A stretch of DNA of 9,936 bases from Clostridia bacterium (GTDB lineage Bacteria; Bacillota; Clostridia; Oscillospirales; CAG-272). Position 1 is the stretch's first letter; every line of letters begins with the position of its first letter. The stretch lies in the NCBI GenBank assembly GCA_017518025.1, contig JAFWWR010000362.1:1-9936 (forward strand), read 5' to 3'. Under the pieces are notes generated by a model, which saw only the letters and a program-made list of their open reading frames with translations, was not told the origin of the DNA and searched no databases. This document shows positions 1-6,395 of the stretch, piece after piece. The position numbers were made by a program, and so were the translations under genes.

Positions 1-323
1 ACTCTGACATTTCCTTTTGGAGCTTTTCCGAAGGTGACTATCCAGATATGGTCCTCCTCGTCAAAGAAGACCGATTCCGGCGTCAGATCCCGTGATTCTT
101 CGCTTTTTTCCATTGCATCAAAAACGGCAGTTCCGATTTTCAGCGCCGTTTCTTTATCGGGAACGGCGGGGCCTTTATATGTGCCGACCGTATCGTCCCA
201 GTTTTTGTCGATAAAGACGCCGGTTTCATATCTCACAGTGTCGTTTTCTTTGTTGCTTCCGTTGCACGCCGACAGAAGTAAGGCGACCGATAGTATTGCC
301 AACAATGCAAATATTTTTTTCAT
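1..323 (-). CDS. Putative lipoprotein, possibly NTF2-fold immunity-like (3' end missing)
   Basis: The start and 107 codons are present; the gene runs off the window at base 1. The ATG at 323 follows an AGGGGA ribosome binding site. Residues 1-20 form a lipoprotein signal with a textbook lipobox (LSAC, Cys20), so the product is probably exported and lipid-anchored. The mature part has a Pro/Asp-Lys-Glu-Thr-Ala segment, an amphipathic helix (ALKIGTAVFDAMEK) and a later HIWIVTFG strand. That order, a helix opening with ‘TAl.Ig.av’ then a W-I-V strand, recalls NTF2-fold immunity-like domains, but this is a weak resemblance by eye and the end of the domain is missing. It lies 28 bp after the DHHW gene on the same strand and is probably the fourth gene of that operon. 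Its base composition is visibly more A+T-rich than the upstream genes. Function unknown. Confidence 0.7.
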   Translation of the reverse strand, partial: MKKIFALLAILSVALLLSACNGSNKENDTVRYETGVFIDKNWDDTVGTYKGPAVPDKETALKIGTAVFDAMEKSEESRDLTPESVFFDEEDHIWIVTFGKAPKGNVR

Positions 324-351
324 TGTATTTCCCCTGTTCTGTATTTTTTTT

Positions 352-1446
352 TCACATCAGGAGCTTTGCAAGATCTCCGTTTTCACAAAGACCGCTTATC
401 TCGAACAGGAATATCAGATCGCATCCGGGATGCGCCGCCGTCACCGAGTCGAAGGACCCGGCGAAGTACCGGGGATCGATAAGGATCACCGTCCCGTAAT
501 CGGCGGTCAGAAGCGGCGCCAGACTGTTGGCAAAGGAATCCTTCACCACCACGGCGACCTTTCCGTTGTCCGCGCCGCCGGTGACGGTCACGGTCCCGTA
601 GTTCCCGCCGAAAAACACCGTGTATTTATCCTTGCGCGTTGCGGCGTCCGCGTCGTATACCGGGATCTCTCTGCCGTCCGCCTCCGCCGTGACGGAGTCC
701 GCCACGGGGAAAATGTACACCTCATCCGGCGCGGCGGCCGGATCAAGGACCTTCGAGTACGTCGTACCGAGGAAACTGTCGCTGAACAGCTCCGGCTCCC
801 CGGAGTACGCGCCCGCCCCGCGGGTCAGAGCGCGGTACGCGGCGAGGACTCCCGACGCCGACCAGTGGTGGTCCGTGCGGTAGAAAGCGCCGTCCCCCGC
901 CTCCCGCAGTGCGGAGCAGAGGTCGATCACCTCCGCGCCGGGGAGAGCGTCCCGCGCCATCTCGCAATAGGACTCGGGGTCGTAGGACGAGGCGAAAAGC
1001 GGCAGCTTGTCCCGCATGACCGAACCGGCGCAGGGCACAAGCATCAGCTTCACGGACCCGGCGCCGGATCTCTCGCCGATTTTCTTTATAAGCGCCAGAT
1101 TTTTCGCGTATTTTTCTCTGTCCAGATCTTCCTCCCGGTGGACCTCCGGGTAGTACCCGCCGCGGCCGATATACGCGCCTCCGATATCCCGTCTTCCCGC
1201 CGCCTTGCGGATGGCGGATACCGCAGCCGCGGCTCCGTCCCGCAGGGGGAACTGGTCGGTGAGGTACGTCTCCAGGTCCGACTGGAACTTTCCTGAGAAT
1301 ACCCCCTTCGCCGTCGCCCGGGGCATCTTCGCCAGAGTCCGGTTCTCGTTGTCCGAGAACGTTCTGTCCGGCGCGATAAGGTGCGCCGCCAGGGGTACGG
1401 CGAGACAGAGGAAGAACACAACGGCGTAAATGATCTTTTTGTTCAT
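352..1446 (-). CDS. DHHW family protein (AlgX/AlgJ-like SGNH-fold, exported)
   Basis: This 364-residue protein has an N-terminal hydrophobic segment (about residues 4-22) that acts as signal or anchor, so the rest is probably extracytoplasmic. The family-naming motif is intact: YRTDHHWSASG, with DHHW at 192-195. A second conserved block, VKDSFANSLAPLL at about 301-313, supplies the probable catalytic Ser304, followed by a ‘DPRYF’ strand (324-328). The N-terminal part (SDNENRTLAKMP, then FQSDLETYLTDQFPLRD) is also typical of the family. Known relatives include AlgJ/AlgX-type proteins that O-acetylate surface polysaccharides together with an MBOAT acyltransferase; none is visible in this window, so an acetylation role is inferred. 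The ATG at 1446 has a GGAGAC site about 7 bp upstream and lies 18 bp after the DUF4358 gene. Family assignment is secure; substrate is unknown. Confidence 0.9.
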   Translation of the reverse strand: MNKKIIYAVVFFLCLAVPLAAHLIAPDRTFSDNENRTLAKMPRATAKGVFSGKFQSDLETYLTDQFPLRDGAAAAVSAIRKAAGRRDIGGAYIGRGGYYPEVHREEDLDREKYAKNLALIKKIGERSGAGSVKLMLVPCAGSVMRDKLPLFASSYDPESYCEMARDALPGAEVIDLCSALREAGDGAFYRTDHHWSASGVLAAYRALTRGAGAYSGEPELFSDSFLGTTYSKVLDPAAAPDEVYIFPVADSVTAEADGREIPVYDADAATRKDKYTVFFGGNYGTVTVTGGADNGKVAVVVKDSFANSLAPLLTADYGTVILIDPRYFAGSFDSVTAAHPGCDLIFLFEISGLCENGDLAKLLM

Positions 1447-1464
1447 GTCCGTCTCCGGAAAAAG

Positions 1465-1953
1465 TTATTTTATGCCTTTTTTGAACGCCTCAAGGACTGC
1501 GTCCGCCCTGTCGCACATGACGAGCGCCACGTATCTGCCGGAGACGGTGACGGAGGCCTCCTCGGCGCGGGGCACCTGCTCCGGCTTGTAGTTCCTGTAA
1601 AGCTCGATCCTGCCGGCGACGTGTTTTTCCACCGACTCTTTCATCGCCGGAACGTCGCCGGCGTTGCGCATGGCGACCACGGCGATCTCGTAGGAGTCGC
1701 CCTCCGCGGCGTAGGAGAGGAAGTACCCCTCCACCTTTGAATAATCAACGTCCGAAAGGTAACCGAAAAGACTCTCCGCGTCCTCGTCCGAGCTGCTGAC
1801 GCTCTTCATCTCGGGGAGCGTTTCGTCCGCCGCCAGCATCATGACCCGCAGGTCGTACATGCTGACCATGGGCTCCGTCTCCTCTTTTTTTCCGCAGGAG
1901 ACGAAGCAGAGGACGAATACCGCAGCGAGAGTCAGCGCGACCATCTTCCTCAT
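1465..1953 (-). CDS. DUF4358 domain-containing lipoprotein
   Basis: A protein of 162 residues starting with a lipoprotein-type signal (MRKMVALTLAAVFVLCFVSC; Cys20 is the likely lipidated residue, with an acceptable FVSC lipobox). The mature part matches the DUF4358 pattern: LPEMKSV, then a YFLSYA segment, then EIAVVAMRNAGDVPAMKESVEKHV, a YKPEQV stretch, a GRYVALVMCDRADAVLEAFKKG ending. The function of DUF4358 is not known. In Clostridia such genes commonly sit beside DHHW and MBOAT genes, which fits the DHHW gene immediately downstream. The ATG overlaps the stop of the transglutaminase gene (TGATG). A GTG one codon earlier (1956) is an alternative start and is nearer the GGAGGT site, so either could be used. 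Tight overlap implies translational coupling. Confidence 0.85.
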   Translation of the reverse strand: MRKMVALTLAAVFVLCFVSCGKKEETEPMVSMYDLRVMMLAADETLPEMKSVSSSDEDAESLFGYLSDVDYSKVEGYFLSYAAEGDSYEIAVVAMRNAGDVPAMKESVEKHVAGRIELYRNYKPEQVPRAEEASVTVSGRYVALVMCDRADAVLEAFKKGIK

Positions 1954-3494
1954 CACTGGTCCACCTCCACGTAATATCCGTTGTTCTGTATCTCAGCAAT
2001 CATGCCGATCTGTCTCTCGTCAAGGAGACCGAGCCCGTACGCCTTCCCCAGCGAGAAGAAGTTCGTCCCGTCGGTGACGACGATGTCCCGTCCGTCACTA
2101 AAGCGGAGCGTCGAGCCGGCGACGGTCTCCTCCCTTTCCGCGTCCGTGACGTCAAACCCATCGAACATCAGCACCTGCATCCCGCCGAAGGTGCCGTACC
2201 AGCGGGCGATCCGGATGTTTCTCAGTTGTTCCTCGGCCACGGGTCTGTCGCCGTTCACAAGATTGTACCGGTACGCGTCGGTCAGCGCCTCGTATTCCTC
2301 CTCCGTCGGGATGACCATCTGTCCGTCCCAGCTGTAGTCGTAGGAACCGTAGTAGTAGGAGGAGCCGCCGTACCAGTCGTCGTCTTCCATATCTATCTCG
2401 TACAGATCGCCGAAGGCGTCGACGATGGATCTCTTCATCTTCTTTCTGTCGCCCTCGTCGATATCGTCGGGCAGATCGGGATCCTCCCAGGTTTCCGTCA
2501 CGAAGTTGACGGAGAGCAGGTAATCCTCACCTGCTGCAGCCCAGTTCCATCTCAGGGACGAATACCCGTCCGAGGAGCTGTTGTTTTCCACGAGGGATGA
2601 CAGAGTAGACAGCATCTCTTCCACAAGCGCCGCGTCGGAATTCGACAGGCCTCCCTTGAAGACGAACGCCGCCATATCGCGCTCTCCGTCGACCAGCTCC
2701 CGCAGGGCGGCGGGGATCTCGTAGATGTCGTCCGTCTCGACGGCTTCCCTGTAGAGATAGCAGTATTCGTAGCTGTCGGCGGCAGGGAAATAATCCCGGT
2801 TCCAGCTTTGCTCGGCCATCATGTCGTCCGTCAGATTGAAGTGGGCGAAACTCCCCGACCCCACGTCGGAATAGACGTCCGTGTGGTACCAGCCGTCCCC
2901 GAGATTCACAAGATCCCAGGAATGGTAAAGCTCGCTGTTATGTACGACCATGCAGGGGATGTCCAGCATCTGCATGAACAGGCGGAAGGTGGTGGCGTAC
3001 CCCACGCATACCGCGTTGTGGTACTTCAGTACGCCGTAGGGGTTGTCGCAGTCCGTCTGGGTCGTGGGAATGACGGTGAACATACCGCCGTCGTTCTCCA
3101 GATTCGCCGTCATCCATTCGTACACGGCGATCTCTTTTTCGTAGTCGTCCATGCCGTCCTCGATGATCCCGTCGAGGATCCCCGACGCCATGTCGAGGGT
3201 CTCCTTCTCCTTGTCGGAGAGGCCGTCGGTCTCCCCGCTCTTATATGCGTCGGAAATGCTCTCCGTGGACTTTATCACGTACTCTTCGGCGATGGTGACG
3301 TCGTTCTCCCGGGCCACGTCCTCGCCGCCGTACTTGCCGATGAAGTCGTCGACCCTGTCGGTGAGGAGAAGCACCTTTTTTCGGACGTCGTAGCTGTTTC
3401 TCATTGCCGCGACGCCGAAGACGACGGACGCCGCGACTCCGGCGCAGATCAGCACCGCCAGGATGATACTGCAGATGATAATGGTTTTTTTCAT
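1953..3494 (-). CDS. Membrane-anchored transglutaminase-like domain protein
   Basis: A 513-residue protein with one N-terminal transmembrane segment (about residues 3-31) and an exported body. The transglutaminase/protease-like core lies near residues 115-215, with the Cys-His-Asp triad in family context: Cys163 in NAVCVGYATTF, His191 in LYHSWDLVNL and Asp206 in GWYHTDVYSD. The ending after residue 230 has no fold I recognise. It is acidic, contains a Tyr-rich stretch (SSYYYGSYDYSW) and closes with an AYGLGLLDERQIGMIAEIQNNG helix. Enzymes of this fold act as peptidases or amide-processing enzymes; a cell-surface target is inferred from the anchor and operon partners. An in-frame ATG lies 18 bp upstream at 3512, but the strong GGGAGGT site falls between it and 3494 with ideal spacing, so 3494 is chosen. 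It is first in its operon. Confidence 0.85.
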   Translation of the reverse strand: MKKTIIICSIILAVLICAGVAASVVFGVAAMRNSYDVRKKVLLLTDRVDDFIGKYGGEDVARENDVTIAEEYVIKSTESISDAYKSGETDGLSDKEKETLDMASGILDGIIEDGMDDYEKEIAVYEWMTANLENDGGMFTVIPTTQTDCDNPYGVLKYHNAVCVGYATTFRLFMQMLDIPCMVVHNSELYHSWDLVNLGDGWYHTDVYSDVGSGSFAHFNLTDDMMAEQSWNRDYFPAADSYEYCYLYREAVETDDIYEIPAALRELVDGERDMAAFVFKGGLSNSDAALVEEMLSTLSSLVENNSSSDGYSSLRWNWAAAGEDYLLSVNFVTETWEDPDLPDDIDEGDRKKMKRSIVDAFGDLYEIDMEDDDWYGGSSYYYGSYDYSWDGQMVIPTEEEYEALTDAYRYNLVNGDRPVAEEQLRNIRIARWYGTFGGMQVLMFDGFDVTDAEREETVAGSTLRFSDGRDIVVTDGTNFFSLGKAYGLGLLDERQIGMIAEIQNNGYYVEVDQ

Positions 3495-3535
3495 GATGAC
3501 CTCCCGTGTCATTTCTCTGTAAAAGAATTTTCGGA

Positions 3536-3564
3536 ATAATACTTACACCCTATAATAACGACAA
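3536..3564 (-). promoter_or_regulatory. Sigma-A-type promoter of the transglutaminase operon
   Basis: Read on the minus strand, TTGTCG (3559-3564) and TATTAT (3536-3541) are separated by exactly 17 bp. Transcription would start near 3529, leaving a leader of about 35 nt that contains the GGGAGGT site. This supports the 3494 start and makes the operon independent of the upstream regulator gene. No copy of the Crp/Fnr-type palindrome seen at 4293-4308 is present here. Confidence is moderate because the -35 matches consensus at only 4 of 6 bases. Confidence 0.6.
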
Positions 3565-3582
3565 ATTTTCCATCCGGTTGCG

Positions 3583-3600
3583 CGAAAAACCGTTTTTTCG
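3583..3600 (-). terminator. Possible terminator of the Crp/Fnr regulator gene
   Basis: A perfect 7-bp stem (CGAAAAA / TTTTTCG) with a 4-nt loop lies 6 bp after the regulator's stop codon. The T-rich arm could act as the uridine tract, but the stem is A+T-rich and weak. It lies between the regulator and the promoter of the next operon, which is where a terminator is expected. Confidence 0.35.
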
Positions 3601-3606
3601 GAAAGA

Positions 3607-4278
3607 TCATTCCCGTCCCGCGCCCTCGTGGAGCGTGAAATCGCTTTTGTGGTAGGTTATGAGCCCGTCCCGCCTCATTTTGCTCAGCTCGTGGGACATG
3701 GCGCTGCGGTCCACCCCGAGATAGCCGGCGAGCTGCTGCCGGTCGAAGGGGATGCGGAACCGGCGGCTGCCCTTTTCCATGGCCCGCTCGGACAGGTAGG
3801 ACAGAAGCCGCTCGCGGATCGATTTCGGCGCGATGTGCATCATCCGGGTGGATAGGGAGAGATTCTTCTGCGCCGAGATGGTGAGCAGGTTCCGGATCAT
3901 CTGCTGATGGAACGAGCACCCGTTCTCGCAGGTGGTGAGGAGCCGGTTCACGTCGATGAACATGATCTCCGATTCCTCCGCCGCCACCACGTCGCCGATG
4001 ACGCCCCTCCCGGGCACGGCGGCGTAATCCTCGCCGAATATCTCGCCCCGGCCGAAGTGGCCGAAGATGCTCTCGCTCCCCCGGTAGAAATTCGCCACCA
4101 CGTTCACGCTGCCGGAGAGGATGAGCCCCAGTTCCCGCACCGGCTCGCCGGAGCGTATGACCGCCTCGTCCTTTACGTATTTTTTCGTCCTCGCCTCGAG
4201 GCACGAAAGGAGCGTGTCCGCGTCCTCCGGGGAGATCCCGCGGAACAGAGTGGTGTCAAGAAGATCGTTTTTATCCAT
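3607..4278 (-). CDS. Crp/Fnr family transcriptional regulator
   Basis: A 223-residue protein of normal family length. Residues about 10-110 form the cyclic-nucleotide-binding-type beta barrel (LFRGISPEDADTLL, then GLILSGSVNVV, GEIFGEDYAAV). A dimerisation helix follows, and the C-terminal winged helix starts near 150: SIRERLLSYLS, RIPFDRQQLAGYLGVDRSAMSHELSKMRRDGLI, with VDRSAMSHELSKM as recognition helix. It has three cysteines, Cys26, Cys117 and Cys121; CENGC then SFH is typical of the clostridial Crp/Fnr group often found near hybrid-cluster-protein genes. It lacks the N-terminal cysteine cluster of E. coli FNR, so the signal it senses is unknown. It is divergent from a DUF1858/Fe-S assembly operon, and the shared gap holds a palindromic operator, so it probably controls that operon and itself. 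Confidence 0.93.
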   Translation of the reverse strand: MDKNDLLDTTLFRGISPEDADTLLSCLEARTKKYVKDEAVIRSGEPVRELGLILSGSVNVVANFYRGSESIFGHFGRGEIFGEDYAAVPGRGVIGDVVAAEESEIMFIDVNRLLTTCENGCSFHQQMIRNLLTISAQKNLSLSTRMMHIAPKSIRERLLSYLSERAMEKGSRRFRIPFDRQQLAGYLGVDRSAMSHELSKMRRDGLITYHKSDFTLHEGAGRE

Positions 4279-4292
4279 ATTTTTTCTCCGTT

Positions 4293-4308
4293 TGTTGTTA
4301 AAACAACA
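4293..4308. promoter_or_regulatory. Palindromic operator, probable Crp/Fnr-type site
   Basis: TGTTGTT-AA-AACAACA is a perfect inverted repeat with 7-bp arms, the size and symmetry of a dimeric Crp/Fnr site. It is the only such palindrome in the gap between the regulator and the DUF1858 operon. Its centre (between 4300 and 4301) is 41.5 bp upstream of the start predicted for the rightward promoter, the class II activator position. In the leftward transcript it falls about 8-23 nt after the start, where a bound protein would block transcription. Binding by the adjacent regulator is inferred. Confidence 0.7.
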
Positions 4309-4322
4309 TACTTGCGGTGATT

Positions 4323-4351
4323 ATTATAGTATAATAGGGGCGAAAAATCAA
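4323..4351 (-). promoter_or_regulatory. Promoter of the Crp/Fnr regulator gene
   Basis: On the minus strand, TTGATT (4346-4351) is 17 bp from a perfect TATAAT (4323-4328). The start would be near 4316, giving a leader of about 38 nt that includes the palindromic operator. The promoter overlaps the rightward -10 element and predicted start point, so polymerase can probably occupy only one of the two at a time. Confidence 0.7.
4330..4342 (+). promoter_or_regulatory. -10 element and predicted start of the DUF1858-sufC-sufB promoter
   Basis: A perfect TATAAT lies at 4330-4335, with a start expected near 4342. The sequence 17 bp upstream (CATACT, 4307-4312) is a poor -35 element, which is the pattern of an activator-dependent promoter. 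The palindrome at 4293-4308 covers the position where a class II activator would contact polymerase. Confidence 0.55.
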
Positions 4352-4354
4352 GGG

Positions 4355-4395
4355 CGGAACGAAAAATATGCAGGATCGCCGCCCGGAACGAAAAA
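4355..4395 (+). repeat. 12-nt direct repeat in the DUF1858 leader
   Basis: CGGAACGAAAAA occurs at 4355-4366 and again at 4384-4395, 29 bp apart. The two copies lie around a GGGCGG/CCGCCC inverted repeat (4352-4357 and 4379-4384) that could form a small hairpin in the 5' untranslated region. The second copy ends just before the AGGAGG site. A role in mRNA stability or translation is only a guess. Confidence 0.5.
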
Positions 4396-4410
4396 CAGGA
4401 GGAAAATAAA

Positions 4411-4626
4411 ATGGCAAACGAATATGTGAAGAAAGATACCCTCATCGGCGAGATCGTGACGGAATACCCGGAGTCGGCGGAGGTGCTTTTCGGCATCGGA
4501 ATGCACTGCCTCGGCTGCCCCGCCTCTCAGGCGGAGTCGCTGGAGGAGGCCTGCGCGGTCCACGGAGTCGATCCCGATCAGGTGGTAAAGACAATAAACG
4601 AGACCATCGCGGCGGCGAGGAAATGA
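4411..4626 (+). CDS. DUF1858 protein, hybrid-cluster-associated redox-disulfide type
   Basis: A 71-residue protein fitting the small DUF1858 family (known as the hybrid cluster protein-associated redox disulfide domain). The order is a Leu-Ile-Gly-Glu-Ile helix, YPESAEVLFGIGMHCLGCPAS with the Cys33-X-X-Cys36 pair, SLEEACAVHGVD, and a C-terminal helix. The fold resembles the N-terminal domain of ScdA/RIC iron-centre repair proteins, and the CXXC may bind metal or undergo redox cycling. The gene usually travels with hcp; here it is first in an operon with a SufC/SufB pair, 36 bp upstream of sufC, suggesting a part in Fe-S cluster assembly or repair (inferred). The start has a strong AGGAGG site. 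A third cysteine, Cys48, lies in the helix after the motif. Confidence 0.92.
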   Translation: MANEYVKKDTLIGEIVTEYPESAEVLFGIGMHCLGCPASQAESLEEACAVHGVDPDQVVKTINETIAAARK

Positions 4627-4662
4627 CTCTCTCCGGCGGGCTGCCGGGACCGGAGGTAGAAA

Positions 4663-5421
4663 ATGCTTGAACTTAAAAACGTATCCTTTGCGGTGGACGG
4701 AGACGCCGGCGATCGCGAGATCATCCGGGACGTGTCTCTCACCGTGCCCTCGGGGCGGCTCGTCGCCGTCACCGGGCCCAACGGAGGGGGAAAATCCACT
4801 CTGGCGAAGCTCATCGCGGGGATAGAGAAGCCCACGGAGGGGCGCATCCTCTTCCGGGGCGAGGACATCACGGACAAAAGCGTGACCGAGCGCGCGCGCC
4901 TCGGTATCGCCTTCGCGTTCCAGCAGCCGGTGCGGTTCAAGGGGATCCGGGTGATGGACCTGATCCGCATCGCGTCGGGCAGGGAGATCACCGTGGCGGA
5001 CGCCTGCGCATATCTGTCTGCGGTGGGCCTCTGCGCCCGGGACTACATCGGCCGCGAGGTGAACGCGTCCCTGTCGGGAGGCGAGGTGAAAAGGATCGAG
5101 ATCGCCACGGTGCTGGCGCGGGGCGCCGCGCTGTCGGTGTTCGACGAGCCGGAGGCGGGGATCGACCTGTGGTCATTCCGCAATCTTATCGAGGTATTCG
5201 AGAATATGCGTGCGGAGGTGAAAGATTCATCCATCATCGTGATCTCCCACCAGGAGAGGATCCTCAGCATCGCGGACGAGATCGTGGTGCTGAAGGACGG
5301 CGTGGTGGACCGACACGGACCGAGGGAGGAGATCCTTCCCTCGCTTATAGGCACGTCCTCGGCGGTGCCGGAGTGCCGTCCGGCGGAGATCGCCTCTGAA
5401 AGGAGGGTCTTTGAGCCGTGA
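4663..5421 (+). CDS. sufC: Fe-S cluster assembly ATPase SufC (SmsC)
   Basis: This 252-residue ABC-type ATPase energises Fe-S cluster assembly on its SufB partner in the cytoplasm. All catalytic motifs are present: Walker A GPNGGGKST (38-46), Q-loop FAFQQPVRFKG (84-94), signature LSGGEVKR (137-144), Walker B SVFDEPEAGID (158-168; acidic pair Asp161-Glu162) and H-loop His196 (VISHQER). The FDEPEAGID variant and the GGEVKRIEIA signature are characteristic of SufC rather than transporter ATPases. The start follows GGAGG with normal spacing. Its TGA overlaps the GTG start of sufB by four bases, so the two are translationally coupled. No sufD, sufS, sufU or sufE is visible; a two-gene SufC/SufB set is what has been described as the SMS minimal system in anaerobes. 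Confidence 0.95.
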   Translation: MLELKNVSFAVDGDAGDREIIRDVSLTVPSGRLVAVTGPNGGGKSTLAKLIAGIEKPTEGRILFRGEDITDKSVTERARLGIAFAFQQPVRFKGIRVMDLIRIASGREITVADACAYLSAVGLCARDYIGREVNASLSGGEVKRIEIATVLARGAALSVFDEPEAGIDLWSFRNLIEVFENMRAEVKDSSIIVISHQERILSIADEIVVLKDGVVDRHGPREEILPSLIGTSSAVPECRPAEIASERRVFEP

Positions 5422-6344
5422 TCAAACTTGACGAGATACAGAAAAGGATACTGCGCGAGGTGGCGGATCTCCACGAGGTGCCGGAGGGGGCGTTCAACAT
5501 ACGTTCCGACGGACATTCCGTGGGGAGACAGTCCACCGCCAACATCGAGATCGTCCCGAAAACGGACGTGAGCGGCCTCGAGATACACATAAAGCCGAAC
5601 ACGAGGAACGAGTCCGTCCACATCCCGGTGGTGATGACGAAAAGCGGGCTGAAAGAGGTGGTCTATAACGACTTCTTCATCGGAGAGGGCGCGGACGTGG
5701 TGATCGTCGCCGGATGCGGCATCGACAACTGCGGCAACGCGGACTCCGAGCACGACGGCATACACAGATTTTACGTGGGCCGCGGCGCGAAGGTGAAGTA
5801 CGTGGAAAAGCACTACGGCTCCGGCGACGGCAAGGGGAAACGGATACTGAATCCGGGCACCGAGGTGTACCAGGAGGAGGACAGCGTTGTCGAGATGGAG
5901 ATGGTCCAGATCAAGGGCGTGGACGACACCGAGCGGACCACCGTGGCAACTCTTAAAGCGGGCGCGAAGCTTTTGGTGCGCGAGCGGCTCATGACTCACG
6001 GAGAGCAGCGTGCGATAAGCAAATACGACGTGCGGCTCAACGGCGACGGCGCCAGCGCGGACGTGGTGTCCCGCTCGGTCGCGCGGGACGATTCCTTCCA
6101 GAAGTTCGACGCGAAGATCGCGGGCAACGCGCCCTGCAGCGGCCATACCGAGTGCGACTCGATCATTATGGATCGGGGGCGCATCCTGGCGGTGCCGGGC
6201 CATGAGGCGACCGACCTCGACGCGGCGCTGGTCCACGAGGCGGCCATCGGCAAGATCGCCGGGGATCAGATCATAAAACTTATGACCCTCGGCCTCACCG
6301 AATCCGAAGCCGAAGAACAGATCATAAACGGATTTTTGAAATGA
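5418..6344 (+). CDS. sufB: Fe-S cluster scaffold SufB/SufD family protein (SmsB)
   Basis: A 308-residue SufB/SufD-family scaffold, much shorter than the roughly 470-490 residues of E. coli-type SufB, as expected of the SMS group that pairs one scaffold with SufC. The beta-helix core carries VVYNDFFIGEGADVVIVAGCGIDNC (Cys100, Cys105) and EHDGIHRFYVG, then NAPCSGHTECDSIIMDRG with Cys240 and Cys246. The C-terminal SufC-binding region is clear: LVHEAAIGKIAGDQ (His273-Glu274), then the GLTESEAEEQIINGFLK helix. These Cys and His-Glu residues are the candidates for cluster binding. The start is a GTG inside the end of sufC (GTGA overlap), with AGGAGGG 10 bp upstream. A large hairpin follows the stop codon, closing the operon. 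The sulfur donor is not encoded in the window. Confidence 0.95.
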   Translation: MIKLDEIQKRILREVADLHEVPEGAFNIRSDGHSVGRQSTANIEIVPKTDVSGLEIHIKPNTRNESVHIPVVMTKSGLKEVVYNDFFIGEGADVVIVAGCGIDNCGNADSEHDGIHRFYVGRGAKVKYVEKHYGSGDGKGKRILNPGTEVYQEEDSVVEMEMVQIKGVDDTERTTVATLKAGAKLLVRERLMTHGEQRAISKYDVRLNGDGASADVVSRSVARDDSFQKFDAKIAGNAPCSGHTECDSIIMDRGRILAVPGHEATDLDAALVHEAAIGKIAGDQIIKLMTLGLTESEAEEQIINGFLK

Positions 6345-6349
6345 TGACT

Positions 6350-6381
6350 CGGGGGAGCTTCTTTGAAAAGAAGCTCCCCCG
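6350..6381 (+). terminator. 15-bp perfect hairpin after sufB
   Basis: CGGGGGAGCTTCTTT pairs perfectly with AAAGAAGCTCCCCCG around a 2-nt centre (GA), starting 6 bp after the sufB stop. No uridine run follows immediately. It is highly stable and correctly placed to end or protect the sufC-sufB transcript. It works equally as a structure on either strand. The C-rich run after it and the form of the stem recall dispersed intergenic elements of clostridial genomes; this is recollection, not a database result. Confidence 0.6.
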
Positions 6382-6395
6382 GACCCCCGCAAGAA

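Noticed and set aside
34..1296. Open frame of 420 codons on the plus strand opposite the DHHW gene and the first lipoprotein gene
   Set aside because: Antisense to two genes with clear signal peptides, motifs and ribosome sites; composition is that of a shadow frame.
2808..3539. Open frame of 243 codons opposite the transglutaminase gene
   Set aside because: Antisense to an intact catalytic triad domain and full of valine/histidine repeats from reverse reading.
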